Assembly (NCBI GenBank): GCA_002729695.1
Contig: PBYQ01000015.1
Span: forward strand, 124,001 to 188,000
Reading direction: 5' to 3'
Length of the DNA: 64,000 bases
DNA from: Citromicrobium sp.
Lineage (GTDB): Bacteria; Pseudomonadota; Alphaproteobacteria; Sphingomonadales; Sphingomonadaceae
In this document: positions 25,074-33,526 of the stretch, in pieces
Layout: every line of letters begins with the position of its first letter
How positions within the stretch are numbered: position 1 is the stretch's first letter
Position numbers and translations under genes: made by a program
The notes under the pieces: model-generated
The model's database searches: none
Told to the model about the DNA's origin: nothing
What the model saw: only the letters and a program-made list of their open reading frames with translations

Positions 25074-25565
25074 ATGTTCGAACCGCTTCTCGATACCATT
25101 CCGTCCGAGTTTGATATCGACGGGATTGGCGGAAGGCCAACCGTTACGATCCCCCTCGCCGTGAGTGAGGATGGCTATCAATGGGTTGCCCTAGAAGTGA
25201 GACTTTGGCCGTGTCATTGGCGGGGTGTTGCGTGCCATGAGTTCAAGTTCGCCATCATCCACTTCGATCATGAAGTTGGCGAACCCGCGGTTATCTTCGA
25301 TCGAAACATGGCAGCAGGATATATTGAGTCCGTTCGACGATTCGTCATGCCGCTGGTTTGCGCGGCAGCCAGGTCCCTAATTGATGCCGTTCAGCCCGAC
25401 GTCATCTATCGGGCAACGTACGTCTGCCGGCCTGCTCAAAATGCACTCGCAAAACACCACATGGTAACCGAAGCGATAGAGAATTTAGGCTATAAGACTG
25501 CTCAATCGGAAACCGATGGACATGGCCGGGTGTTTTGGGTCATGACTAGGAACGGAGACAAATGA
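25074..25565 (+). CDS. unknown protein, first gene of a coupled accessory pair
   Basis: 163 residues from ATG 25074, which follows AGGTAGGGG; an ATG at 25041 in frame is less likely. No signal peptide or membrane span. The sequence has mixed alpha/beta character, with a central EFKFAIIHFDHEVGEPAVIFDRN, a helix FVMPLVCAAARSLIDAV and a tail GRVFWVMTRNGDK. I do not recognise a family. Base composition is visibly less GC-rich than its neighbours, and the stop overlaps the start of the next small gene by four bases (ATGA). This suggests a horizontally acquired two-gene unit. Confidence 0.6.
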   Translation: MFEPLLDTIPSEFDIDGIGGRPTVTIPLAVSEDGYQWVALEVRLWPCHWRGVACHEFKFAIIHFDHEVGEPAVIFDRNMAAGYIESVRRFVMPLVCAAARSLIDAVQPDVIYRATYVCRPAQNALAKHHMVTEAIENLGYKTAQSETDGHGRVFWVMTRNGDK

Positions 25566-25729
25566 TGGCGAAATCCAACATCGAGAAGGCCAAGGCCCTT
25601 GATTGGAGCGAGCATACCAGCACGCTTCCGAAGGAAGGCGTCGTCTATCCGAAGGGGCAAAATCGGGCCGATCTTATTGCACGCCTACGAGAAGCGTTCC
25701 GCAAAACGAAGGCCCGGCAAACCGCCTGA
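25562..25729 (+). CDS. 55-residue protein coupled to the preceding gene
   Basis: ATG ATG at 25562 (overlapping the previous stop) to TGA at 25729. It is a highly charged small protein with an N-terminal helix (SNIEKAKALDW), a middle STLPKEGVVYPKG and a basic amphipathic helix (RADLIARLREAFRKTKARQ). No family is recognised. The four-base overlap, size and charge are those often seen in two-gene toxin-antitoxin or protein-modulator pairs, but that is only analogy. It is too short for common length cutoffs and easily missed. Confidence 0.55.
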   Translation: MMAKSNIEKAKALDWSEHTSTLPKEGVVYPKGQNRADLIARLREAFRKTKARQTA

Positions 25730-25930
25730 TCCCTCTTCTTGTAGGACCGCGTCCATTGCGGACGTCGGCGTCTTTTCAGCGATCTTCGCAGTGATATAGT
25801 CCTGCGTCCAAAGGCGCCCCCCACCCCCTCCTTTGGACCACACAAAGGATAATTCCGGAAACGGGGTTCCCTCTGCTGCATTCCTGTCTCTAGGGTGGGA
25901 CAGGATTGCTCGCCAGGTGGGAGAGAATCC

Positions 25931-27196
25931 GTGGCTTCGACAAAACTCCGGACACAGGCGGAGAAGAGCCCGCTCGAAGAGCGCTTCGATACCACGCGCG
26001 CGCTGACCGAGGCGCTCGCCGCGCCGCTGAGCGAGAGCGACGCCACCATCCAGTCGATGGAAGACGCCTCGCCCGCCAAATGGCATCTGGCGCACACGAC
26101 GTGGTTCTGGGAGACCTTCCTGCTGCGCGATCATGTGCCCGGCTACCGTCTTCACGACGAACGCTGGCCGTTCCTGTTCAATTCCTATTACGAAGCCGAA
26201 GGCGAGCGGATCGGGCGCTTCTCGCGCGGGATGCTGTCGCGCCCCAGCGTCGACGAGGTGCTCGGCTGGCGCGCGCATGTGACCGCGTCGATGGGCGATC
26301 TGCTGGGCGATCCCGCGCTCGCACCCCTCATCGAGCTGGGCGTCGCGCACGAACAGCAGCACCAGGAACTGCTGCTGACCGACATCAAGCACGCGCTGTT
26401 CCAGAACCCGCTTGGGGTGGCGATGTTCGACGCGTCGCAGCCCGAAGCGCAGGCGCGCGAACGCGGCTGGACCCACCACCCCGGCGGCATCGCGGCGGTG
26501 GGCCATGAGGGAGAGGGCTTCGCCTTCGACTGCGAAGGCCCGCGCCACCGTGTGCTGCTGGAGCCCTTCGCGCTCGCCGACAGCCTCGTCACCAATTCCG
26601 AGTGGGACACCTTCATCGCCGACGGCGGCTACGAGAATGCCGCGCTGTGGCTCTCCGACGGGTGGGCCTGGGTGCAGGACAATCGCATCGGTGCACCGCT
26701 CTACTGGCGCGACGGAGATCATGGCTCCGAGCATTTCACGCTCGCCGGATGGCAGCCGCGCGACCCCAACGCGCCCGTTACGCACATTTCCTACTACGAG
26801 GCCGATGCCTTCGCCTCATGGGCGGGGCACCGCCTGCCGACCGAGTTCGAGTGGGAAGCTGTCGCGCGTGGCCAGCATGCAGACGGAGCTCCTGCGCACG
26901 ATCCTGCTGCGGGCAACCAACTCGACGAAGCAGGTCCCGTCCAGCCGTCGGGCAGCGCAGGGCTGTTCGGCGATTGCTGGCAGTTCACCCGCAGCGCCTA
27001 CCTGCCCTATCCGCGCTTTCAGCCTGCCGCCGGTGCAGTGGGCGAATACAACGGCAAGTTCATGAGCGGGCAGTTCGTCTTGAAAGGCGCCAGCTGCGCG
27101 ACCGCGCGCGGCCATTCTCGCCCCAGCTACCGCAACTTCTTCTACCCGCACCAGCGCTGGCAGTTCACCGGGCTGCGGCTCGCGAAGGATATCTGA
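25931..27196 (+). CDS. egtB: ergothioneine biosynthesis protein EgtB
   Basis: 421 residues from GTG 25931, preceded by GGGAGAG. It is an iron(II) sulfoxide synthase that joins trimethylhistidine and a thiol with O2. The N-terminal DinB-like domain carries the iron triad HEQQHQE (H140, H144, E146) with WHLAHTTWFWETF before it. The C-terminal formylglycine-enzyme-like domain (about 195-420) ends GHSRPSYRNFFYPHQRWQFTGLRLA. The stop overlaps the egtD start by one base (TGATG). No egtA/egtC gene is beside it, so the thiol donor (cysteine or gamma-glutamylcysteine) is not settled. Confidence 0.94.
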   Translation: MASTKLRTQAEKSPLEERFDTTRALTEALAAPLSESDATIQSMEDASPAKWHLAHTTWFWETFLLRDHVPGYRLHDERWPFLFNSYYEAEGERIGRFSRGMLSRPSVDEVLGWRAHVTASMGDLLGDPALAPLIELGVAHEQQHQELLLTDIKHALFQNPLGVAMFDASQPEAQARERGWTHHPGGIAAVGHEGEGFAFDCEGPRHRVLLEPFALADSLVTNSEWDTFIADGGYENAALWLSDGWAWVQDNRIGAPLYWRDGDHGSEHFTLAGWQPRDPNAPVTHISYYEADAFASWAGHRLPTEFEWEAVARGQHADGAPAHDPAAGNQLDEAGPVQPSGSAGLFGDCWQFTRSAYLPYPRFQPAAGAVGEYNGKFMSGQFVLKGASCATARGHSRPSYRNFFYPHQRWQFTGLRLAKDI

Positions 27197-28182
27197 TGAC
27201 CGACAAGACCGGGCTCAAGCTCGTCGACCGTGACGAGCAGGGCGTCGATCGCGCGTTTCGTGCCGACGTGCTGGCGGGGATGCGCGAGGGGCAAAAGGCC
27301 ATCCCCGCGCGCTGGCTGTACGACGATGCGGGATCGCAGCTGTACGAGGATATCACCCAGATCCCCGAATATTATCCCGCGCGCGCCGAGACCGAGATTC
27401 TCAAGACGCGCGGCGCCGAGTTTGCCGAGGCGATCGGGTCGGGCCGCGCGGTGGTCGAATTTGGCAGCGGCTCTTCGGTCAAGACGCCTGCTCTGCTGAG
27501 CGCGATCGACCCTGCGGCCTATGTACCGTTGGACATCGCGGGCGATTTCCTGCGTGCCGCCGCCGCCGACCTTTCGGCGAAGTTTCCCGGTCTGCCGGTC
27601 TTCCCGGTGGAGGCCGATTTCATGCGCCGGGTGGAGCTGCCTGACGAGGTGGCCGACATGCCCAAGCTCGGCTTCTTCCCCGGCGGCACCATCGGCAACA
27701 TGGTCGCGCGCACGGCGACCGACCTACTGCGAACCATGCGCGAGACTTTGGGCGAGGGCTCGATGCTGCTGGTGGGGATGGACCTGATCAAGGATACCGC
27801 CGTGCTCGAGGCGGCATACGACGACGCGGGCGGGGTGACGGCGCAGTTCAATTTGAACCTCGCGCGGCGGATCAATCGCGAGCTGGGTGGGACGATCCCG
27901 ATCGACAGGCTCAGGCATGAGGCGCGCTGGAACGATGCTTTCGCCCGGGTCGAGATGCACCTGGTCGCCACCGAGGACCTCGTCTTCGAGATCGCAGGCG
28001 AGGAATTCGCGATGGTCGAGGGCGAGACGATCCACACCGAAAACAGCCACAAGTTCGACCGCCGCAGCGCCGACAAGCAATTGCTGGCGGGCGAATGGAC
28101 CCCGATCGGCCGCTGGCTCGACAGCCAGCAACGCTTCAGCGTCGTCCTCGCCGAAGCAAGCGTGCCGCGCAGTGCGCCATGA
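27196..28182 (+). CDS. egtD: L-histidine N(alpha)-methyltransferase EgtD
   Basis: 328 residues. It trimethylates histidine with SAM to give hercynine, the first step of ergothioneine synthesis. The SAM-binding motif VVEFGSGSSVKTPALL (about 83-98), PARWLYDDAGSQLYEDITQIPEYYPARAE split over the N-terminal region, the GGTIGN loop and the C-terminal ENSHKF are typical. It is translationally coupled to egtB through a one-base overlap. Hercynine plus EgtB gives the sulfoxide; the final C-S lyase EgtE is not in the window. Confidence 0.94.
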   Translation: MTDKTGLKLVDRDEQGVDRAFRADVLAGMREGQKAIPARWLYDDAGSQLYEDITQIPEYYPARAETEILKTRGAEFAEAIGSGRAVVEFGSGSSVKTPALLSAIDPAAYVPLDIAGDFLRAAAADLSAKFPGLPVFPVEADFMRRVELPDEVADMPKLGFFPGGTIGNMVARTATDLLRTMRETLGEGSMLLVGMDLIKDTAVLEAAYDDAGGVTAQFNLNLARRINRELGGTIPIDRLRHEARWNDAFARVEMHLVATEDLVFEIAGEEFAMVEGETIHTENSHKFDRRSADKQLLAGEWTPIGRWLDSQQRFSVVLAEASVPRSAP

Positions 28183-28252
28183 CGGTTTGAAACCGACGCT
28201 CTACGCAATCCCATTCATGGAATAGTCCTCCACCAGCCCCTATAAGAGAGCG

Positions 28253-28936
28253 ATGGACATCAAGCCCGTGTTCGACCAGCTCGCCGCGACGATCGGCAGT
28301 ATCCCGCAATCCGGGCTGCTGATCATTGCCGTGGCCGCGATGCTGCTCGGCTGGCTGGGCGCGGCGCTGGCGCGGCGCGAGATATTCGTCGGGCGGCTGA
28401 TGAGCACGGGCAGCACGCTGGTGCTGTGCGGCGTGCTGGTGCTGATCGTGCTGCAACTCGCCCGGCTCGACCCGCGCTTCGACGTCGCGATGTCCGAAGT
28501 CGGCCTGCCCGAACAGAGCGTGGTCGGCGGGGAAACGCGCGTCGAGCTGGCGCCCGACGGGCACTACTGGCTCAATGCGGAGGTCAACGGCGTGCCCGCG
28601 CGCTTCCTCGTCGATACCGGGGCGACGCTGACCGCGATTTCCGCCGACACCGCCCGGCGCGCGGGGCTGGAACAGCGGCGTGACCGTATGCCGGTGACGA
28701 TGACCACCGCCAACGGCACGATCACCGTGCCCAGCACCACGGTCGACGAACTGCGCTTCGGCAATGTCGCGGCCTTCGGCCTCGACGCGGTGATCGCGCC
28801 CAATATCGGTGAGACCAACGTGGTCGGCATGAATCTGCTCAGCCGCCTTGCGCAGTGGCGGGTGGAGCAGGGCACGCTGGTGCTGGTGCCCAACAATCCG
28901 CAGTCGCAGGAAATCGGGACCACCCCGAAAAGCTAG
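28253..28936 (+). CDS. membrane-anchored retropepsin-like aspartic protease (TIGR02281-like)
   Basis: 227 residues. Two N-terminal membrane segments (about 20-40 and 50-68) are followed by a periplasmic clan AA domain with the catalytic triplet DTG at residue 121 (FLVDTGATLT) and flap/closing segments ending GMNLLSRLAQWRVEQGTLVLV. The family is a single-copy retropepsin fold that dimerises. It is conserved in Alphaproteobacteria with no firm substrate. Its last four bases overlap the stop of the convergent ABC-F gene. Confidence 0.88.
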   Translation: MDIKPVFDQLAATIGSIPQSGLLIIAVAAMLLGWLGAALARREIFVGRLMSTGSTLVLCGVLVLIVLQLARLDPRFDVAMSEVGLPEQSVVGGETRVELAPDGHYWLNAEVNGVPARFLVDTGATLTAISADTARRAGLEQRRDRMPVTMTTANGTITVPSTTVDELRFGNVAAFGLDAVIAPNIGETNVVGMNLLSRLAQWRVEQGTLVLVPNNPQSQEIGTTPKS

Positions 28937-30804
28937 GCGTATTCGAGCGCTTCGAGCTGTTCGCCCAGCGCCAGCCACTCCGCCTCCGCATCGGCCAGCC
29001 TGTCGCTCACCTCGGCGCGCTGGATCAGCAGATCGTCCATCGCAACCCCGGCGAGCCGCGGGGGCGCCGAGGCGGGATCGCACATCGCCTGATCGATTTC
29101 GGAGAGGCTGGTTTGCAACCGCGCCATCGCCTTTTCCGCCGTGGCCAGTTCGGACTTGATGAAGCGCGCCTTGGCCTTGGCCTTTGCCGGGTTGGCCGGG
29201 GCAGGTTTCGCCGCGCCCGAGCCGGAGGGTTTCTTGGGCTGGTTACGACCCATCACGAAGTCGATGTAATCGTCCATGCTTCCCGAATATTCCTTCGCCG
29301 TGCCGCCATCGACCAGCATCAGCCGGTCCGCCGTCAGCTCGACCATGTGACGGTCGTGGCTGATCAGGATCACCGCGCCCGAATAGTCGTTCAGCGCCTG
29401 CACCAGCGCCTCGCGCGCATCGACGTCGAGGTGGTTGGTCGGCTCGTCGAGGATCAGCAGGTGCGGCGCGTCGCGGGTGATCAGCGCCAGCGCCAGCCGC
29501 GCACGCTCCCCGCCGGAAAGCTTCTCCACCTTCTGCGTCGCGCGCGGGCCTGAGAAGCCGAACCGGCCCAGCTGTGCGCGCACCGCAGCAGGCGTCTTGC
29601 CTTCCATCGCGCGCGTCATCAGCTCCAGCGGCGTTTCTTCGCTGGCGAGTTCTTCCACCTGATACTGCGTGAAATAGCCGACCTTGAGCTTGCCGGGCGC
29701 GTTCATCGCTCCCTCGACCGGGTCGAGCTGCGAGGATAGCAGGCGCGCGAGCGTGGTCTTGCCGTTGCCGTTGCGGCCCAGCAGCGCGATCCGGTCGTCC
29801 GCGTCGATCCGCATGTTCAGCCGCTTGAGGATCGGCGGTGCCTCGCCATAGGCGACCGCCGCTCCGTCGAGCGTGATCATCGGAGAGCGCAATTCGCCGG
29901 GCGAGGGGAACTCGAAACTGAGCGAGGGGTCTTCCATCAGCGCGACGATCGGCTGCATCTTGGCGAGCATCTTAGCACGCGCCTGCGCCTGTTTGGCGGT
30001 GGAGGCGCGGGCGCTGTTGCGCGCGACATAATCCTGCAGGCGCGCGCGCTGCGCATCCTGCGCGGCCCTGGCCGATTCGAGCTGCGCGGCGCGCTCGGCA
30101 CGCTGCTTCTCGAACGCGTCGTAGCCGCCGGAATAGATCGTCAGCTGGCCGCCCTGCAGGTGCAGGATGTGGTCGACCACATTGTTCAGCAGGTCGCGTT
30201 CGTGGCTGATCACCAGCAGCGTTGCGGGATAGGATTTGAGGAAGTTCTCCAGCCACAGCGTCGCTTCGAGATCGAGGTGGTTGGACGGCTCGTCGAGCAG
30301 CAGGATGTCGGGTTCGGAAAACAGCAGCGCACCCAACGCGACGCGCATCTTCCACCCGCCCGAGAAGCTGGAGAGCGGGCGGTGCTGCATCTCCTCGTCG
30401 AAGCCTAGCCCGCTGAGGATTTTCGCCGCGCGCGCAGGCGCGGTGTAGGCGTCGATCGCCAGCAGCCGCTCGTGCACTTCGCCCAGCCGGTCGACATCGG
30501 TGCAGGTTTCCGATTCTTCGAGCAGGCTGGCGCGCTCGACATCGGCGGCAAGCACGGCCTGTTCGGGTGTGATCGCGCCGTCGGGCGCTTCCTGCGCAAT
30601 ATAGCCGATGCGCGCCTTCGAGGGCTTGCCGATCGAACCATCGTCTGGCTCGATCTCGCCGATCAGTGTCTTCATCAGGGTCGACTTGCCCGCCCCGTTG
30701 CGGCCGATCAGCCCGACCCGCGCGCCGTGCGGAATCGTCGCGCTGGCGCGTTCGAGAATGGGCCGGCCGCCAAGCCGGACAGTGATACCGTCGATCGTAA
30801 GCAT
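28933..30804 (-). CDS. ABC-F family ATPase (YheS/Uup-type)
   Basis: 623 residues. Two ABC ATPase domains without membrane segments, joined by a charged linker. First Walker A GRNGAGKST (about 36-44) with signature LSSFSGGW. Second Walker A GRNGNGKTT with signature LSGGERARLAL and LDEPTNHLDVDAREAL. A C-terminal coiled-coil (about 550-620) follows a low-complexity Ala/Pro/Lys stretch. ABC-F proteins act on the ribosomal E site during stalled translation. Subfamily assignment is tentative. Confidence 0.9.
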   Translation of the reverse strand: MLTIDGITVRLGGRPILERASATIPHGARVGLIGRNGAGKSTLMKTLIGEIEPDDGSIGKPSKARIGYIAQEAPDGAITPEQAVLAADVERASLLEESETCTDVDRLGEVHERLLAIDAYTAPARAAKILSGLGFDEEMQHRPLSSFSGGWKMRVALGALLFSEPDILLLDEPSNHLDLEATLWLENFLKSYPATLLVISHERDLLNNVVDHILHLQGGQLTIYSGGYDAFEKQRAERAAQLESARAAQDAQRARLQDYVARNSARASTAKQAQARAKMLAKMQPIVALMEDPSLSFEFPSPGELRSPMITLDGAAVAYGEAPPILKRLNMRIDADDRIALLGRNGNGKTTLARLLSSQLDPVEGAMNAPGKLKVGYFTQYQVEELASEETPLELMTRAMEGKTPAAVRAQLGRFGFSGPRATQKVEKLSGGERARLALALITRDAPHLLILDEPTNHLDVDAREALVQALNDYSGAVILISHDRHMVELTADRLMLVDGGTAKEYSGSMDDYIDFVMGRNQPKKPSGSGAAKPAPANPAKAKAKARFIKSELATAEKAMARLQTSLSEIDQAMCDPASAPPRLAGVAMDDLLIQRAEVSDRLADAEAEWLALGEQLEALEYA

Positions 30805-30875
30805 CGCGGGCCCATAGCAGCACTGTCGCCCGGCCCCAATGATCTGAATCGCGAAAGCAGCGGGATGCGCCCTGC

Positions 30876-32708
30876 CTACCGCTCGAACTGGCGGATCACC
30901 TCCAGAAACGCGTCCCCATAGGCGTCCAGCTTCTTCGCCCCGATGCCCGGCAATTCGCCCAGCAGCGCGCGGGTCTGCGGGCGCAATCCGGCCATGTCGC
31001 GCAGCACCGAATCGTGAAAGATGACGTAGGGCGGCACCTGGTTTTCTTTCGCCAGATCGCGCCGCAATGCGCGCAGCGCGTCGAACAGCGGATCGCCCAC
31101 GGGGTTGAGTTCCTGGCTCGCTCCGCCGCGATTGCGGCCTTTCCCGCCGAGGCGCTTCGGAGGGATGACCAGATCGAGCGGCTCCTCACCTTTCAGGAAA
31201 CCGCGCGCCTCCGGGCCCAGCATCAGCCCGCCATGTTCGGTCGGCAGCAGCGCGCCACGCACCAGCAGCGCGCGGTGGACGGGCTTGAGCAGCGCGGCTT
31301 CCTCCCCCTCGACGATCCCGAAGACGGAAAGCTTGTCATGTCCCTGCGAGCGGCTGCGTTCGCTCGACTGGCCGGTCAGGATGCTCTCGACATATCCCGC
31401 GCCGTACATCTGCCGCGTGCGCGCGACGGCGGAGAGATATTTCTGCGCCACAACCGTCGCGTCGACCGCCTTGGGCGGATTGAGGCAATTGTCGCAATTG
31501 CCGCAGGTTTCGGGCGGGTTCTCGCCGAAATGCCGCAGCAGGATCGCGCGGCGGCAGCCTGCAGTCTCGACCAGCGCGCCCAGTGCCGCAAGTCGCGCGC
31601 GCTCGCCCTGCTGGCGTGCCTCGCCCACCTCGCCGATCCGCATCCGCGCCCGCGCGAAATCGTCCGCGCCCCAGAACAGGTGCGCCACCGCCGGATCGCC
31701 ATCGCGCCCTGCGCGGCCCGTTTCCTGGTAATAGGACTCGATCGATTTCGGCAGCCCGGCATGCGCGACGAAGCGAACGTCGGGCTTGTCTATCCCCATG
31801 CCAAAGGCGACCGTGGCGCAGATCACCATGTTCTCGCTCGCGACGAACGCCGCCTGGTTCGCGGCGCGTACTTCGGGCGGCAGGCCTGCGTGATAGCAGC
31901 GGACCTCGCGCGTCCCGTCGGACAGCGATTCCGCCAGCCGCTCGGTCGCGGCGCGGGTCTGCGCATAGACGATGCCGGGGCCGGGGTTCTCCGCCAGCAG
32001 GCGGCGCAGCTGCTGCGTCAGCGAATCGCGCGGGCGAATGGTGTAGCGGATGTTGGGCCGGTCGAACCCGGCGACGATCAGCCCCTCGGGCGCGATGCCG
32101 AGCTGGGTCAGGATGTCCGACCGGGTGTGCGCATCCGCCGTCGCGGTAAGCGCGAGGCGCGGCACGTCCGCGAACTGGTCCATCAGCGGGCGCAGCAGGC
32201 GGTAGTCGGGCCGGAAATCGTGCCCCCATTCGGAGACGCAATGCGCCTCGTCGATCGCGAACAGCGCGATCCGGCATTGCGACAGCAGGTCGCGGAAATG
32301 GCTCTGGCTCGCGCGTTCGGGGGCGACGTACAGCAGATCGAGTTCGCCCGCGCGCAGCCGCTGGACCGTTTCGGCCCGGTTCTCGTCCGCGCTGGTCAGC
32401 GTGGCGGCGCGGATGCCGTTGGCGCTCGCGCTGCGCAGCTGGTCATGCATCAGCGCGATGAGCGGGCTGATGACCACGCATGTGCCGTCCAGCATCGTCG
32501 CGGGCAGCTGGTAGGTCAGCGACTTGCCCGCGCCCGTGGGCATCACCGCGAGCGTCGACTGGCCCTCCATCACCCGGTCCACCACTTGGGCCTGCACGCC
32601 GCGAAACGAGCGGAAGCCGAACACTTCGTGCAGCTTGTCGAGCAACTGCGAAGGGTCCGCAATGGTTGGGCCAGAGGTGCGCGTTCGGGCGGTCATGGCG
32701 GCGGCCAT
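30876..32708 (-). CDS. recQ: ATP-dependent DNA helicase RecQ
   Basis: 610 residues if started at ATG 32708; ATG 32696 is nearly as good, and neither has a strong ribosome site. Helicase core: TGAGKSLTYQLPA (motif I), DEAHCVSEWGHDFRPDYR (motif II and RecQ loop), the motif VI region YYQETGRAGRDG. Zinc-binding CRRAILLRHFGENPPETC with CGNCDNCL, then a winged helix and a C-terminal HRDC domain (LFDALRALRRDLAKEN). It unwinds DNA in RecF-pathway repair. It is the last gene of a cls-EEP-recQ set on this strand. Confidence 0.94.
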   Translation of the reverse strand: MAAAMTARTRTSGPTIADPSQLLDKLHEVFGFRSFRGVQAQVVDRVMEGQSTLAVMPTGAGKSLTYQLPATMLDGTCVVISPLIALMHDQLRSASANGIRAATLTSADENRAETVQRLRAGELDLLYVAPERASQSHFRDLLSQCRIALFAIDEAHCVSEWGHDFRPDYRLLRPLMDQFADVPRLALTATADAHTRSDILTQLGIAPEGLIVAGFDRPNIRYTIRPRDSLTQQLRRLLAENPGPGIVYAQTRAATERLAESLSDGTREVRCYHAGLPPEVRAANQAAFVASENMVICATVAFGMGIDKPDVRFVAHAGLPKSIESYYQETGRAGRDGDPAVAHLFWGADDFARARMRIGEVGEARQQGERARLAALGALVETAGCRRAILLRHFGENPPETCGNCDNCLNPPKAVDATVVAQKYLSAVARTRQMYGAGYVESILTGQSSERSRSQGHDKLSVFGIVEGEEAALLKPVHRALLVRGALLPTEHGGLMLGPEARGFLKGEEPLDLVIPPKRLGGKGRNRGGASQELNPVGDPLFDALRALRRDLAKENQVPPYVIFHDSVLRDMAGLRPQTRALLGELPGIGAKKLDAYGDAFLEVIRQFER

Positions 32709-32796
32709 GCCAGATCGAGCCGGGGCATAGAAGCGCTTGCCCTTTGCTCGCGCAAAGCCTGTGGACATGCGGCGTGCCTCGCGCGGCGCGCGCGGT

Positions 32797-33522
32797 TCAA
32801 CCCGGCAGGCGGAAAGTGGCCCACACCGGCAAGTGGTCCGATGCGATCGCGGCCAGCGGGCTTCGGTGGACGCCCGCCTCGATGGCTTCGAGCGGCGCCC
32901 CGTGCATGATCCGGTCGAGCCGCCCAAGCGGACGCTGGCTGTGGAAGCTGCGCCCGCAATCAAGCAGTGTGAAGTGCCGCGCGAATTCCTTCAGGCAGCC
33001 ACCATTGGGGCGCCATTCGTTGAGGTCGCCCGCCAGCAGCGTGGGCCGCTGCTTCTGCGCCGCGCGCGCCAGTGCCGATATCGCGCGCGCCTGGCGCATC
33101 CGCCACAGGCCCGACAGGTCGAGATGCATCCCGAACACCGTCAGCTCCGGCCCGGTGGGCAGCCGCACGCTCGCGGTGACGACGCCGCGCGGTTCCAGAT
33201 AGGGGATGTGCAGCACGTCGTGTTCGATGACGGCGATGTCGCGCCGGACCATGATCGTGTTGCCGTGCCAGCCCATCGAATCGTTCTGCACATCGAACGG
33301 CACCGGTACGTAGTCTGTGTGCTGTTCGACGAGGATATCGGGCAGCGTACGCTCGCGCATGCCGAAGCGGCGATCCGCCTCCTGCAGGATCACGATATCC
33401 GCATCGACTTCGCTCAGCACGTTCAGGATGCGCAACGGATCGCGTCGCCGATCGATGCCGACCGCCTTGTGAATATTGTAGCTGGCGAGCTTGAAGGTGG
33501 GGTCGGAGGCGGCGCGGTTCAT
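32797..33522 (-). CDS. endonuclease/exonuclease/phosphatase family protein
   Basis: 241 residues, EEP fold: LASYNIHKAVG at the N-terminus, VILQEADRR (catalytic Glu), LLAGDLNEWRP and the closing IASDHLPVWATF (catalytic Asp-His). No signal peptide. Relatives next to phospholipase-D-like genes are predicted phosphodiesterases or nucleases; the substrate is not readable. It starts 4 bases after the stop of cls and lies upstream of recQ, so it is probably in the same operon. Confidence 0.87.
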   Translation of the reverse strand: MNRAASDPTFKLASYNIHKAVGIDRRRDPLRILNVLSEVDADIVILQEADRRFGMRERTLPDILVEQHTDYVPVPFDVQNDSMGWHGNTIMVRRDIAVIEHDVLHIPYLEPRGVVTASVRLPTGPELTVFGMHLDLSGLWRMRQARAISALARAAQKQRPTLLAGDLNEWRPNGGCLKEFARHFTLLDCGRSFHSQRPLGRLDRIMHGAPLEAIEAGVHRSPLAAIASDHLPVWATFRLPG

Positions 33523-33526
33523 CGGT

